A stretch of DNA of 9,018 bases from an uncultured Mucilaginibacter sp. (GCF_946481715.1 NZ_CAMLOV010000204.1:1-9018), one strand, 5' to 3'. Counted from the first letter of the stretch, positions 1-7,699 are shown. Numbers and translations are program-made. Notes: generated by a model not told the origin, from the sequence alone.

Positions 1-2
1 AC

Positions 3-146
3 CGTTTCTCCACCGCCCGCCTCGCCGATAGGATATTGGTACTGGATAAAGGAACCGTACTGGAAGTAGGCACCCACGCCGAACTGCTGGTAAAAAACGG
101 CCGCTACGCCGAACTGTTTGAGTTGCAGGCGAGAGGGTACCAGTAG
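3..146 (+). CDS. ABC transporter ATP-binding/permease protein, C-terminal end (partial)
   Basis: The reading frame enters from the left edge and ends at TAG 144-146, giving the last 47 residues. They read [17 protein letters not shown], then EVGTHAELL and [10 protein letters not shown]. This is the typical end of an MsbA/LmrA-type exporter nucleotide-binding domain: the stretch just after the H-loop histidine (normally HRFST), the D-R-I-x-V-x-x-x-G strand, the E-x-G-T-H-x-E-L-L helix and the closing G-x-Y-x-x-L-x-x-x-Q helix. The family couples ATP hydrolysis to export across the inner membrane. The substrate cannot be told from this tail. A 271-bp gap follows before the next gene, so there is no sign of an operon with it. 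Confidence 0.9.
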   Translation, partial: RFSTARLADRILVLDKGTVLEVGTHAELLVKNGRYAELFELQARGYQ

Positions 147-417
147 GGTTGAGGGATTTTAATGTCGAACATCGAACGCCCAATATCGAATGATGAAGTA
201 AAGACGAAAGCTTCAGCTCTCTCCCAATAGCAGAGAGAAGGGGGCGAAATGTTGGGGACCGCCTGTGTTAAGGCTTGCTGCCTTTTGTGTCACTGATGAA
301 AAGAGTTCAGTACCTAATGTCAGTCCTAATCGCCTGGTTTTTACCCGTAGTTGGAAAGTCGTTTTACTTGCAATATTTATTATTTGTGTTATCTTAGTAT
401 TATTATTTCCTAAACCG
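147..417. other. Intergenic region with short repeats and hairpin
   Basis: No gene is supported here. Positions 160-197 contain three closely spaced TCGAA words (in GTCGAACATCGAACG and ATATCGAATGATGAAG), the style of dispersed intergenic repeat I associate with Sphingobacteriaceae; dispersal cannot be checked here. CTCTCT (217-222) and AGAGAG (232-237) form a 6-bp hairpin with a 9-nt loop, followed by a G-rich run, so it is not a classic terminator. Positions 361-417 are T-rich and probably hold the promoter of the large downstream gene, but I see no exact TAnnTTTG box. Confidence 0.4.
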
Positions 418-3400
418 ATGTCTATCGATACAACAACTACCTTCCAGTTTCCTGTAAAACAGAATAGAATACTCTTACCGGCGTTAATGGCTTTTTTGTT
501 GCTTCTTTTCTGTGTGGGCCGTTCGTCTGCTCAATTCAGGAATATTCATAACGAATTTGCTAATAACCATACAAAGAAATTCAGCTTTTATTCCGAATCG
601 GAAGGTTACATCGCATTTAGCCAGTACCTTGGCTTCACTACCGATAGCGGCCGCACCATATCGGCCAGGGGTATCAGTTATTCTAACGTTAACTTTAACG
701 GCTACACGGTAAACCTCACGTTCGGGTTTCAAATTTTAGGCATAAAAACATTCAGCCAAAACAACCTGCTGGTTTATGGCAGCTACGCTGCGGTACCTGC
801 CATACTGTATTCTAAAGATGGTGGCTTAACGTACAAACTGGTTTATCATTCCCAATATGGCACATACCCCAATTCGGCAGTGGAGGATATGGTGTTTTTC
901 CCTGATAATAAGACCGGCTTCGCTATCGACAGCGACCGAATCCTAAAAACGACGGACGGCGGCTTAAGCTGGGAGGTAAGCACCACCATACCTTACGCTT
1001 ATGATCCTCGGCTACAGTTGGTGGGGAATACTGTATTTGCGGCAACGCGCCTTAACAACAGCGATGGCGTTTTGTATAACAGTACAGATCAGGGTAGTGC
1101 CTGGAGCCGGGTGAGCACGCCAACAAAATCATTTAACGCTATTTACTTTTTAAACGAGAACAAGGGCTGGTTGAGTAATAATGACGGTGAAATTTATCTC
1201 ACAAATAACGCAGGTGCAAGCTGGGAAAAGCAAAATAACAAAGTTGCTACACCTTTTGCCGCAACCAAAATGGTTTTTGTTGACGAAAATACCGGCTATG
1301 GCGTACTCAACAATCGCGATATTTACAAAACCATTGATGGGGGTGCGATTTGGGAACGCTTGAAACGCGATGCTAAAACGCCCGAGAATTACCCGGTTAG
1401 CGATATGCAAATTTTAGGCAATAATATTTGGGCGGGCGGAGAGGACGGATACATCGAATTGAGCACGAATTTTGGCGGTACACCTGTCCCCAGGGCGGCA
1501 TTTTTGATTGATACCGCCAGTGTTTCAAGTACGGGAGCGGTTAAATTGGTAAATTACTCTAAACCGGGCCATAACTACAGCTGGGCCGTAAATGGCAAGG
1601 TGATAGCTATTGCCTACAATGCTACATATAACCCCGATATATACCGAAGGCAGGATACTATTCAGTTGGTGGTATCCAACTCGCTTTACAGCGACACCGT
1701 TACACGCTACCTTTCCTTTGGTAAAGGAATAATTATTGAAGACTTTAATCCTAAAGCCGCGCCTACAGGTGCCACCGTTTACATAACCGGTGGTAATTTT
1801 TCGGATGTTACCGGTGTTACATTCGGGGGGGTGCCGGCAGCAAAAGTAACGGTAAACAGTAAGTTTTCCATAACGGCAATTGTAGGCAATGGTGCAAGCG
1901 GGGTTATAAAAGTAAGTTCTCCAAAAACATCTACTCCCAGTGCGGTGCCGTTTATCTATTTGCCCCCGCCGGTTATTACTTCGTTTGCTCCGCAAGCTGC
2001 CCGCACCGGCGATACCGTACTTATAAAAGGGCAAAATTTTACCGATATTACCAGCGTAACATTCGGCGGGCGTGCAGCCCTGTCTTTTAAGCTAATTTCG
2101 GCTACGGAACTTTCTGCTGTAGTTTCCTACGGTTTATCCGGCGATGTAGCAGTAAAAAGCGCCAATGGGACTGGGGTTGCAGCTGGCTTTAAAGTACTGC
2201 CTTTAATTACCTCCATTACGCCAAACACAGGCAATTACGGCACCATTGTAAAGATCATGGGCTCTGGCCTGTTAGATCTGAAAAGCGTTGCGGTGGATGG
2301 AGCGCTTGTAGCAGAGGTACGGGATGCCCAGGAAACATTTTTAACAGTGAAAATAGGCGAGGGCAGTGTAGGTGCTGTAGTGGTCACCACCGCATCCGGC
2401 AGTTTCACCTACAATAATTTCAAGTATAATCAAAAGCCACAGATCAACTCTTTTGCGCCCATGGCAGCAGAGGCTGGCGGAATTGTTACCCTAACGGGCG
2501 CAAACTTTAACCCTATTGCCGATTCTAACTACGTTTATTTTGGCAATGTAAGGGCAACAATTACAGCGGCAAGCGCTACATCAATAACAGCAACTGTACC
2601 ATATGGCTCAACTTATGATGTTATCAGTGTTGTGTCTAATTCGGCTATAGCTTATTCAGATAAGCCATTTACGCAAATATTCAAAGGCGGAGGGAGCCTG
2701 AGTGCTTCTTCGTTTTTGAAATCTGCAGTTATCGAATACGACAACGCCTACGGGCTTGAACTTGCAGACGTAAATAATGATGGTAAACTTGATATTGTAT
2801 CGCCGCAGGCCAATAACTCATACAGCAACGGTAGTTCCCAGTATGTACGTATAGCCAATGTCTACAGAAATACGAGTAAGCCCGGTAACTTTACTTTCAC
2901 CATAAGCCGGATAAATTTCGGCACCAGTAACACCCTGTACAACGGCGCGGCAGCAATAGGCATAACCGACTACAATTACGATGGTAAGCCAGACCTGCTC
3001 ATCGCCGGCAAGTTTGGCGAGCAAACCGGCGTTTTACGTGCCGGAAGAAATCATTGGGACGAATTCGATATTACTTATGGCGGTCTTTTCGACGTAAAAG
3101 ACGCTCCCGGGCTTGCAATCCCAAATTATGGCAATATACCAAATGAAAATTATGCGATCGGTATCCATGACGTTGACGGCGACGGTCAGCATGATGAAAT
3201 TTTTGGTTCGCAATACAGCAAGTATGGCAACCTCAAACTCGCCGACCTGGATAATGACGGCAAGCCCGACCTGGTGGACAGGCGTAAAGATTCGTTACTG
3301 ATATACAAAAACCTAAGTGCTAAAGGCAATATTAACTTCGGCAATAAAAGCTACTATCTGCTGGGAGCGAAAATTAATAGTGTAAATATTGGCGATATTG

Positions 3401-4959
3401 ATGGAGATGGTAAGGCCGATATTGTTGTAACGGCCGGCGATTCTACAGGTAAGCTGATGGTTTTTAAAAATACTGGCACAGGTGGTAATTTAACGTTCGC
3501 TCCAACCAAAATAGGAGATGACATTAAAGTGCTGTATAATCACAGCATAGGCGATGTGGACGGTGATGGTAAAGTAGATATTTTGGTTGCAGCAGATACG
3601 CTTACGAAGGTTTATAAAAATATAAGCGCGTTAAATGCCATTGGGTTTGCAAAACCGGTCGACTTAAATTTGAATGGGCGCGTTAAATTAGCTATCGCTG
3701 ACATGGACAACGACGGCCGGCCGGACATAATGGGTGTAGATTATCGGGATCATCTCAATATTTTAAAAAGTGTAATAGGTGTACCCGTACCAACTTTTAG
3801 CCCTGCGGGTGGAGTAACGGGCACTACTATTACTATAACGGGCGAGAGCTTTACAAACGCCACGGGAGTAAGGATTGGCAGCGTTAATGTAAAATCGTTT
3901 ATAATAAATTCTGCCACCAGTATTACCGCAATAGTTGATGAATGTATAACAGGTGCAGTAATAGTAGAAACACCGGGAGGGGCTTTAACTTCGGCCACAA
4001 AATTTGTATTTGTGCCGAAGCCGGTAATCACCTATTATGATAAATTGGTTTTTGAACCAGGCGGCTATGCTAATTTAGGAGTGGCCGGCGATACAAACCT
4101 ATCCTACCAGTGGCAACGTGACGGTGTCGATATTTCTGGTGCCAACCGGGCGGGTTATATAGCTATGGTAAAAGGCTCCTATACTGTTAGGGTTTCATTT
4201 GGTAGCGTTGTTTTAACAGCCGAGCCGGTTGTGGTACGGGTTATTTTTGTGTTGCCGCCCGATAATTTTAAAATAGGCACCACAAGTATTACCTGTAAAG
4301 GCAATGCTAATGGCAACATTGGCATAATTGCGGTAAAACCACTCAAATACACCGCAACTATTACATCGGCTGGTTATGCTAAAGTTGTAAACTTTACTAC
4401 GTCGTCCATAGTGCCTGGTTTAAATGGGGGTAACTACAATGTATGTATCACTGTGGACGGGCAACCCGATTTTAAGCAATGTTTTGATGTGGTTGTTTTT
4501 GAGCCTAAAGACCTTTCTGTTTATTCAACAGTCGACGAAAAGTATGTGAACCTGGTGCTTGATGGCGGATTACTTTACACCATTAAAGTAAACGACAAGG
4601 AATATACAACCACCCAAAGCAGTATTAGCCTCCCGCTGGTAGCAGGTACCAACCGGGTAGTGATAACTACCGACAAACTTTGCCAGGGTATTATAGAGAA
4701 GCTTATTAACTACACAGACAATTTGAAACCTTACCCTAACCCATTTATCAACTCGCTAAGTATTAATTTAGGGAATAAGATAGTGGATAATGCTGTAATT
4801 GAGATAAAAGATATTACAACCGGAAGGTTATTATACAAAACCCGGTACAGCAACAAAAGCGGTGTTGTAAACTTAAACCTGGGCGAGCTTAAGTCAGGCG
4901 TATATATATTAAATGTTAGGCTTGATGGTAAGGAGAACGTGTATAAAATTTTTAAATAA
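418..4959 (+). CDS. Large T9SS-secreted multidomain protein (Ycf48-like, PKD, IPT/TIG, VCBS/FG-GAP, type A sorting domain)
   Basis: About 1513 residues. A signal peptide (residues 1-38: charged VKQNR, a Leu-rich core, then RSSA before Gln) supports the ATG at 418; the frame stays open back to a GTG at 265. Residues ~62-355 are Ycf48/BNR-like propeller repeats (SKDGGLTY, KTTDGGLSW, TNNAGASW, KTIDGGAIW). Then come a PKD-like domain (~365-437), four IPT/TIG domains (~438-755, motif SFxPxxAxxGxxVxIxGxNF) and seven Ca-binding DxDxDG loops of VCBS/FG-GAP blades starting near 784, 851, 918, 943, 993, 1046 and 1095. These are followed by a fifth IPT/TIG (~1122-1201), an Ig-like domain (YQWQRDG) and a Cys-containing domain (~1280-1431). 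The end is a T9SS type A sorting domain with PYPNPF at 1438 and LKSGVYILNV. Such proteins are exported by Sec, then by the type IX system, and attached to or released from the surface. A role as an adhesin is inferred; no catalytic domain is visible. Confidence 0.9.
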   Translation: MSIDTTTTFQFPVKQNRILLPALMAFLLLLFCVGRSSAQFRNIHNEFANNHTKKFSFYSESEGYIAFSQYLGFTTDSGRTISARGISYSNVNFNGYTVNLTFGFQILGIKTFSQNNLLVYGSYAAVPAILYSKDGGLTYKLVYHSQYGTYPNSAVEDMVFFPDNKTGFAIDSDRILKTTDGGLSWEVSTTIPYAYDPRLQLVGNTVFAATRLNNSDGVLYNSTDQGSAWSRVSTPTKSFNAIYFLNENKGWLSNNDGEIYLTNNAGASWEKQNNKVATPFAATKMVFVDENTGYGVLNNRDIYKTIDGGAIWERLKRDAKTPENYPVSDMQILGNNIWAGGEDGYIELSTNFGGTPVPRAAFLIDTASVSSTGAVKLVNYSKPGHNYSWAVNGKVIAIAYNATYNPDIYRRQDTIQLVVSNSLYSDTVTRYLSFGKGIIIEDFNPKAAPTGATVYITGGNFSDVTGVTFGGVPAAKVTVNSKFSITAIVGNGASGVIKVSSPKTSTPSAVPFIYLPPPVITSFAPQAARTGDTVLIKGQNFTDITSVTFGGRAALSFKLISATELSAVVSYGLSGDVAVKSANGTGVAAGFKVLPLITSITPNTGNYGTIVKIMGSGLLDLKSVAVDGALVAEVRDAQETFLTVKIGEGSVGAVVVTTASGSFTYNNFKYNQKPQINSFAPMAAEAGGIVTLTGANFNPIADSNYVYFGNVRATITAASATSITATVPYGSTYDVISVVSNSAIAYSDKPFTQIFKGGGSLSASSFLKSAVIEYDNAYGLELADVNNDGKLDIVSPQANNSYSNGSSQYVRIANVYRNTSKPGNFTFTISRINFGTSNTLYNGAAAIGITDYNYDGKPDLLIAGKFGEQTGVLRAGRNHWDEFDITYGGLFDVKDAPGLAIPNYGNIPNENYAIGIHDVDGDGQHDEIFGSQYSKYGNLKLADLDNDGKPDLVDRRKDSLLIYKNLSAKGNINFGNKSYYLLGAKINSVNIGDIDGDGKADIVVTAGDSTGKLMVFKNTGTGGNLTFAPTKIGDDIKVLYNHSIGDVDGDGKVDILVAADTLTKVYKNISALNAIGFAKPVDLNLNGRVKLAIADMDNDGRPDIMGVDYRDHLNILKSVIGVPVPTFSPAGGVTGTTITITGESFTNATGVRIGSVNVKSFIINSATSITAIVDECITGAVIVETPGGALTSATKFVFVPKPVITYYDKLVFEPGGYANLGVAGDTNLSYQWQRDGVDISGANRAGYIAMVKGSYTVRVSFGSVVLTAEPVVVRVIFVLPPDNFKIGTTSITCKGNANGNIGIIAVKPLKYTATITSAGYAKVVNFTTSSIVPGLNGGNYNVCITVDGQPDFKQCFDVVVFEPKDLSVYSTVDEKYVNLVLDGGLLYTIKVNDKEYTTTQSSISLPLVAGTNRVVITTDKLCQGIIEKLINYTDNLKPYPNPFINSLSINLGNKIVDNAVIEIKDITTGRLLYKTRYSNKSGVVNLNLGELKSGVYILNVRLDGKENVYKIFK

Positions 4960-4963
4960 AGTT

Positions 4964-5653
4964 ATGAAAGCTAAAGTTTACCTGGCTTTAATGGTTGTGC
5001 TATTCATTGGCGCCTGCGGAAAGGGTGGGAGCCCTGGTCCAGGCCCAAAACCGGCCGAAACCATCGAAATAAATCTAACATCGCCCGCGCAAAATGAATT
5101 GTGTACAACCGGCCAAATCATATCTGATAGCCAAAGCAAAATAACTTTTAATTGGCAAGCGGTTAGCGGCGCATCGTCATATATAGTGGTTATCGAAGAT
5201 CTCCTGTCACATGATGCCACTTTTGATACCGTATCCACCACCAGCTCGAGCCGTATTTTAAAACGCAACAACCCGTATTCGTGGCGGGTGGTTTCTAAAA
5301 TAGCTTCTAATATTGCCCAAAGCAAGGCCTGGCGTTTTTATAATGCAGGCGTGGTTACAACCGGTTACGCACCGTACCCGGCGGTTGCTTATTCGCCTTT
5401 TCAGGGAGAGAATGTTTACAATACCAGTACGCTGTATTTACAGTGGCAGGGGAACGCGGTTGATAATAATATCAAAAACTACGATGTATATTTTGGTACA
5501 ACTACATCTCCGCCGCTTTATTTGAAAGAGACTAACGCTACAAGCACTAATAGCATTACTGTAGACAAAACAACTTATTACTGGAAAGTAATCACAAGGG
5601 ATACCAACGGTAATACCTCCGAGTCGCAATTGTATCAGTTTACTGTGAAATAG
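4964..5653 (+). CDS. Small lipoprotein with two fibronectin type III-like domains
   Basis: 229 residues starting at ATG 4964, four bases after the upstream stop, so co-transcription and translational coupling with the large T9SS protein are likely. An in-frame ATG at 4913 inside the upstream gene is rejected because the 4964 start gives a clean lipoprotein signal: MKAKVY, a hydrophobic core, then the lipobox IGAC with Cys at residue 18. A Gly/Pro-rich linker follows. Two Fn3-like beta-sandwich units occupy ~30-120 (FNWQAVSGASSYIVV, PYSWRVVSK) and ~125-229 (LQWQGN, YDVYFG, YYWKVITRD, NTSES). No acidic cluster follows the Cys, so nothing marks it clearly for surface export. It may be an outer-membrane partner of the adhesin; this rests on position only. 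Confidence 0.85.
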   Translation: MKAKVYLALMVVLFIGACGKGGSPGPGPKPAETIEINLTSPAQNELCTTGQIISDSQSKITFNWQAVSGASSYIVVIEDLLSHDATFDTVSTTSSSRILKRNNPYSWRVVSKIASNIAQSKAWRFYNAGVVTTGYAPYPAVAYSPFQGENVYNTSTLYLQWQGNAVDNNIKNYDVYFGTTTSPPLYLKETNATSTNSITVDKTTYYWKVITRDTNGNTSESQLYQFTVK

Positions 5654-5699
5654 TACAATCAACCCTTCTTGATAATACCCCAAATTAGCCCGCCTGGAT

Positions 5700-5722
5700 A
5701 AAAACCCGCCCGGAAGGGCGGG
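5700..5722 (-). terminator. Hairpin with T-run on the minus strand, likely terminator
   Basis: CCCGCCC (5705-5711) and GGGCGGG (5716-5722) form a perfect 7-bp GC stem with a GGAA loop. On the minus strand the stem is followed by TTTTT (plus-strand A-run 5700-5704). It would stop leftward transcripts coming from gene A before they run into the lipoprotein gene. It lies 50 bases past the lipoprotein stop, but has no T-run in that direction. The right-hand repeat keeps only a shorter GCCC-GGAA-GGGC version near 8293-8302. Confidence 0.5.
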
Positions 5723-6139
5723 GTACGCACGCATTATCAATCCACACGGCTTTAATTGATCAATTGGGCACTGACACAACGTTGTTATGCGCATCCAAAA
5801 CCACCTAAAAATTAAGTTGCTTTTGGCATGCCAAACCCCGCTAATTGGTAATAATACCTGCACCATATAGCAGTATATTTATTATTTTGGCTTTATGCAA
5901 TCCATCACGCTCACCAAAACGCAAGCCCGCAAAATTATTTTATATGCTGCCGGGCTTGCAAAAAAAGCGCAATTCGGTACCGGCATAGAGGCGGTTTACC
6001 GGCTTATTAACCATTTGGGTTTTGTGCAGTTAGATACCAATTATGTGGTAGAGCGTGCACACCACAACGTAATGGCCGCCCGGGTGCCCGATTATGAGTT
6101 GGGCTGGCTGAACGAGTTGCGTGAGGATGGGCGTATTTT
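5704..6139 (+). repeat. Direct repeat, left copy: ycaQ-like upstream region plus first ~81 codons
   Basis: Homologous to 8287-8722 at a nearly constant offset of 2583 bp. The stretch 5849-6052 (204 bp) is identical to 8432-8635. To the left, similarity falls off, with shared blocks such as an 18-mer at 5743-5760 and scattered substitutions and a small indel. To the right, differences appear at 6053, 6056, 6111, 6113, 6128, 6131, 6134 and 6137, six of them at third codon positions. Homology ends at about 6139, two bases before the stop codon of the convergent gene A. The left copy also holds a 12-bp perfect palindrome, AATTGATCAATT (5754-5765), that is imperfect in the right copy. Confidence 0.93.
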
Positions 6140-6176
6140 GTTAATCTCTTTTTACAATAATTTCTTTCAACTGTAA
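5895..6176 (+). pseudogene. Truncated 5' fragment of a YcaQ/AlkZ-family DNA glycosylase gene
   Basis: The frame begins at ATG 5895 and encodes 93 residues. Residues 1-81 match the N-terminus of the intact gene starting at 8478, including the QLD triplet at 45-47 that corresponds to the Q-hydrophobic-D catalytic motif of YcaQ-type glycosylases, and ERAHH right after it. The last 12 residues (LISFYNNFFQL and the residue before) are not family sequence: they are read antisense through the 3' end of gene A. Full members of this family are roughly 350-400 residues, so the DNA-binding body is missing and activity is very unlikely. The upstream region is preserved, so it may still be transcribed toward gene A, producing antisense RNA or transcriptional collision. 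Confidence 0.88.
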
Positions 6177-6944
6177 ATCTTTAGTTGTAGCATTTATCGT
6201 AACAATAGAATCCATCCATTTCCCCTCTTCAGCATTGAATATTTTGCAAAGCAGAATGTCGTCGTATTTACGGACAATCAACAATCCTTTATGAGTGGTA
6301 ATTTCAAAAAAACTACGTTGTTGATGCGCAACGCCTTTTCCAGTTAAAACGCTAAAAAACATGAACGAAAGACAAACAAATACTATAAAACCAATGCGGC
6401 GAAAACTGTCTTTGCTTTTATAATCTTTTTGGCTATCTAATCCTAATTTTAATGCGACGGCTTCCGCAATTTCTACTTCTGACATCCCAATATTATCTTC
6501 TTCCATAACTTTTATTAGGCGGCAACTTTCTTTCCAAAGACGTTTATTTTCACGATATATAAATACTAGAAAACAGCAACACAGCACCACCAAGCCCAAG
6601 GAAATAATGGCTGACAACGCCCCAATTATGAAAATCACACTAATAATGACAATGCTAAAAACCGGTGCAATTATAAAATATCCATCATACTTTGCTATCC
6701 AAACCGAACCTGGTTTAGGAAAAAGATCATCAGTTGGAAGTGTAAATAAAACTCCAAAGAATATTATTAAGAAGACACTCATATCTAATACTTTGCTAAA
6801 AGAGATGGTGATGTATTCCAAAGGCAAACCGAATTGTAAACAATAGGATCTCTCAAAAAGATATGCTGAAAAATATGCTACAGCCGGAATGATGGCAATA
6901 GCGTTGGGAATTTGTTCTGACCATTTATTAATCGTTGTAAACAT
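6141..6944 (-). CDS. Gene A: membrane protein of unknown function with C-terminal cytosolic or periplasmic domain
   Basis: 267 residues, start ATG at 6942-6944, preceded by a very AT-rich leader without a Shine-Dalgarno. Hydrophobic segments lie at about 12-32, 52-69, 88-130 (long enough for two spans) and 183-201. A charged loop at ~131-182 (RENKRLWKES, MEEDNIGMSEVEIAEAV) connects to the last span, and the C-terminal ~65 residues are soluble, with LLIVRKYDD. The N-terminal signature YFSAYLFERSYC then FGLPLEYI recalls many uncharacterised bacterial membrane proteins with a 'Y/F-G-I/L-P-x-x-x-I' turn after the first helix; I cannot name a family. Gene B is a distant paralogue of the same length and layout. 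Its stop is two bases from the end of ycaQ homology. Base composition is clearly more AT-rich than the genes on either side, which suggests acquisition. Confidence 0.8.
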   Translation of the reverse strand: MFTTINKWSEQIPNAIAIIPAVAYFSAYLFERSYCLQFGLPLEYITISFSKVLDMSVFLIIFFGVLFTLPTDDLFPKPGSVWIAKYDGYFIIAPVFSIVIISVIFIIGALSAIISLGLVVLCCCFLVFIYRENKRLWKESCRLIKVMEEDNIGMSEVEIAEAVALKLGLDSQKDYKSKDSFRRIGFIVFVCLSFMFFSVLTGKGVAHQQRSFFEITTHKGLLIVRKYDDILLCKIFNAEEGKWMDSIVTINATTKDLQLKEIIVKRD

Positions 6945-6988
6945 TCTATAAATATAATATTATAACTAAAAAAGAGGTAGCAACTTTA

Positions 6989-7110
6989 GTTATGTTTGCT
7001 CCGCACACAAATCGTATTACTAAAATTGGGCGCCTGGCAACAACCGTTGACTCACGCATTGAAAAGTTGCCAGAGTGGAGTATATTGAATACCACGTGAA
7101 GCGGAGTATC
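6989..7110 (-). repeat. Repeat R1, structured non-coding element upstream of gene A
   Basis: About 115 aligned columns match R2 (8115-8235) at roughly 76% identity by hand alignment. Conserved blocks are GTTATGTTT, CGCACACAA, ATCGTATTA, CCTGGC, AACC, GACTCA and TATATTGAATACC. An 8-bp perfect stem, CTGGCAAC (7034-7041) with GTTGCCAG (7066-7073), encloses a 24-nt loop. The element ends 45 bp upstream of the gene A start, close to the 53 bp seen for R2 and gene B. It could be a promoter/operator block, a structured RNA or a recombination site. Confidence 0.8.
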
Positions 7111-7187
7111 CAACGCCTTTCTTAATCACATAACATTTTTAGGGGGTGTTGAGCAGCTATCATTAAACAAATGCCCGGGGATAAACC

Positions 7188-7223
7188 AAGCTTTAATTAC
7201 ATCACATGATTTTAGTAAAGCTT
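7188..7223. other. Inverted repeat downstream of gene B
   Basis: AAGCTTTA (7188-7195) and TAAAGCTT (7216-7223) are a perfect 8-bp inverted repeat with a 20-nt loop that contains ATCACATGAT. It lies 33 bases past the gene B stop on the minus strand. No T-run follows in that direction, so a terminator role is only possible. Confidence 0.35.
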
Positions 7224-7255
7224 TCTGAAGAAGCCACTCGCGAGGGGTGAATTTT
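7200..7255 (+). pseudogene. Possible nearly erased ycaQ 5' fragment before the gene B stop
   Basis: In frame from 7200 the plus strand reads HHMILVKLSEEATREG, stop (TGA 7248-7250), IF. The intact gene reads HHNVM, then LEELREEGRIF at residues 56-82. The shared pattern is HH, then E-E-x-R-E-G-x-I-F; the TGA fits a CGA arginine codon turned to stop. The remnant would need an internal loss of about nine codons plus small indels. It ends where gene B's stop codon begins (7256), mirroring the junction between the left ycaQ copy and gene A (6139/6141). The match is short and found by eye, so this is tentative. Confidence 0.4.
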
Positions 7256-7669
7256 TTATTGAAGATGTAATATGGAATCTTTCAATAACAAAGGGAATTG
7301 TGGACCATGTTTAATTAAAACTAGATCATGACCTAATTTGCTTTTATTTAAATTTTTAAATATATAATTATCTCCATATCGCTTAAGTAAAACTAGATTG
7401 TGTTTTTCAGACATCACTTTATAAAGCGAGGCATTCTTTGCAGAGTTATAACCCAAAAAGTAAAATCCTTTAAAAATTACTAAGCCAATTCCTATAGTTG
7501 TCGCAAACTGAAGCAGGGATTTATTAAATTTTAATTTTCCATGCAGTTTCATTGTTGAAACAGATTTTATATCAAGAAATTCACCGCTTTTGAGATTAGC
7601 AATATCAGTTCGTAATTCAAGCAAGCTTGGTTCATAAAATTTTACTCCATGCTTATTTTCAAAATGCAT
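7256..7669 (-). CDS. Gene B, C-terminal half as a separate ORF (137 aa)
   Basis: If translated alone, the first ATG after the double stop is at 7667-7669, 30 bases beyond the first stop and in the same frame. It encodes a polar N-terminal stretch with ENK at 4-6, one membrane span at ~53-72 and a soluble tail with LKRYGD at ~95-100, matching residues ~132-267 of gene A. Re-initiation after the upstream stop would be needed unless a separate promoter exists. Automated annotation would likely call it an independent hypothetical protein; I think it is more likely the distal part of a broken or split gene. Confidence 0.5.
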   Translation of the reverse strand: MHFENKHGVKFYEPSLLELRTDIANLKSGEFLDIKSVSTMKLHGKLKFNKSLLQFATTIGIGLVIFKGFYFLGYNSAKNASLYKVMSEKHNLVLLKRYGDNYIFKNLNKSKLGHDLVLIKHGPQFPLLLKDSILHLQ

Positions 7670-7699
7670 TATATAACAATTTGACTGTTACAAACAGCA

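Larger units (their letters stand above)
6945..7255. other. Intergenic region between genes A and B
   Basis: No gene is seen in these 311 bases. From right to left in the direction of transcription it holds a possible decayed ycaQ end (7188-7255), an unremarkable stretch with a CCCGGG palindrome, repeat R1 (6989-7110), and an AT-rich leader (6945-6985) that presumably carries the 5' end of the gene A transcript. Within R1, the minus strand reads TAATACGATTTGTG, which resembles a Bacteroidetes -7 box (TAnnTTTG) with one extra base. Confidence 0.5.

Noticed and set aside
1150..4031. Antisense ORFs of 60-169 codons inside the large T9SS gene.
   Set aside because: They lie opposite a clearly coding frame with recognisable domains and show no family features of their own.
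5654..5700. A possible remnant of a third R copy left of the truncated ycaQ (TTGATAATACCCC resembling R2's TTGAATACCCCC).
   Set aside because: Only about eleven bases match, with a gap; the spacing to the following hairpin differs from R2.
6989..7154. Integron attC-like boxes: ATCCAAC (7108-7114), GTTGAGC (7148-7154), and the inverted pair GTTATGT (6989-6995) with ACATAAC (7128-7134).
   Set aside because: The seven-base consensus is loose enough to occur by chance. The first pair is too close for attC, and the second is in the wrong order (GTT box first). R2 lacks the ACATAAC partner and no integron integrase is seen.
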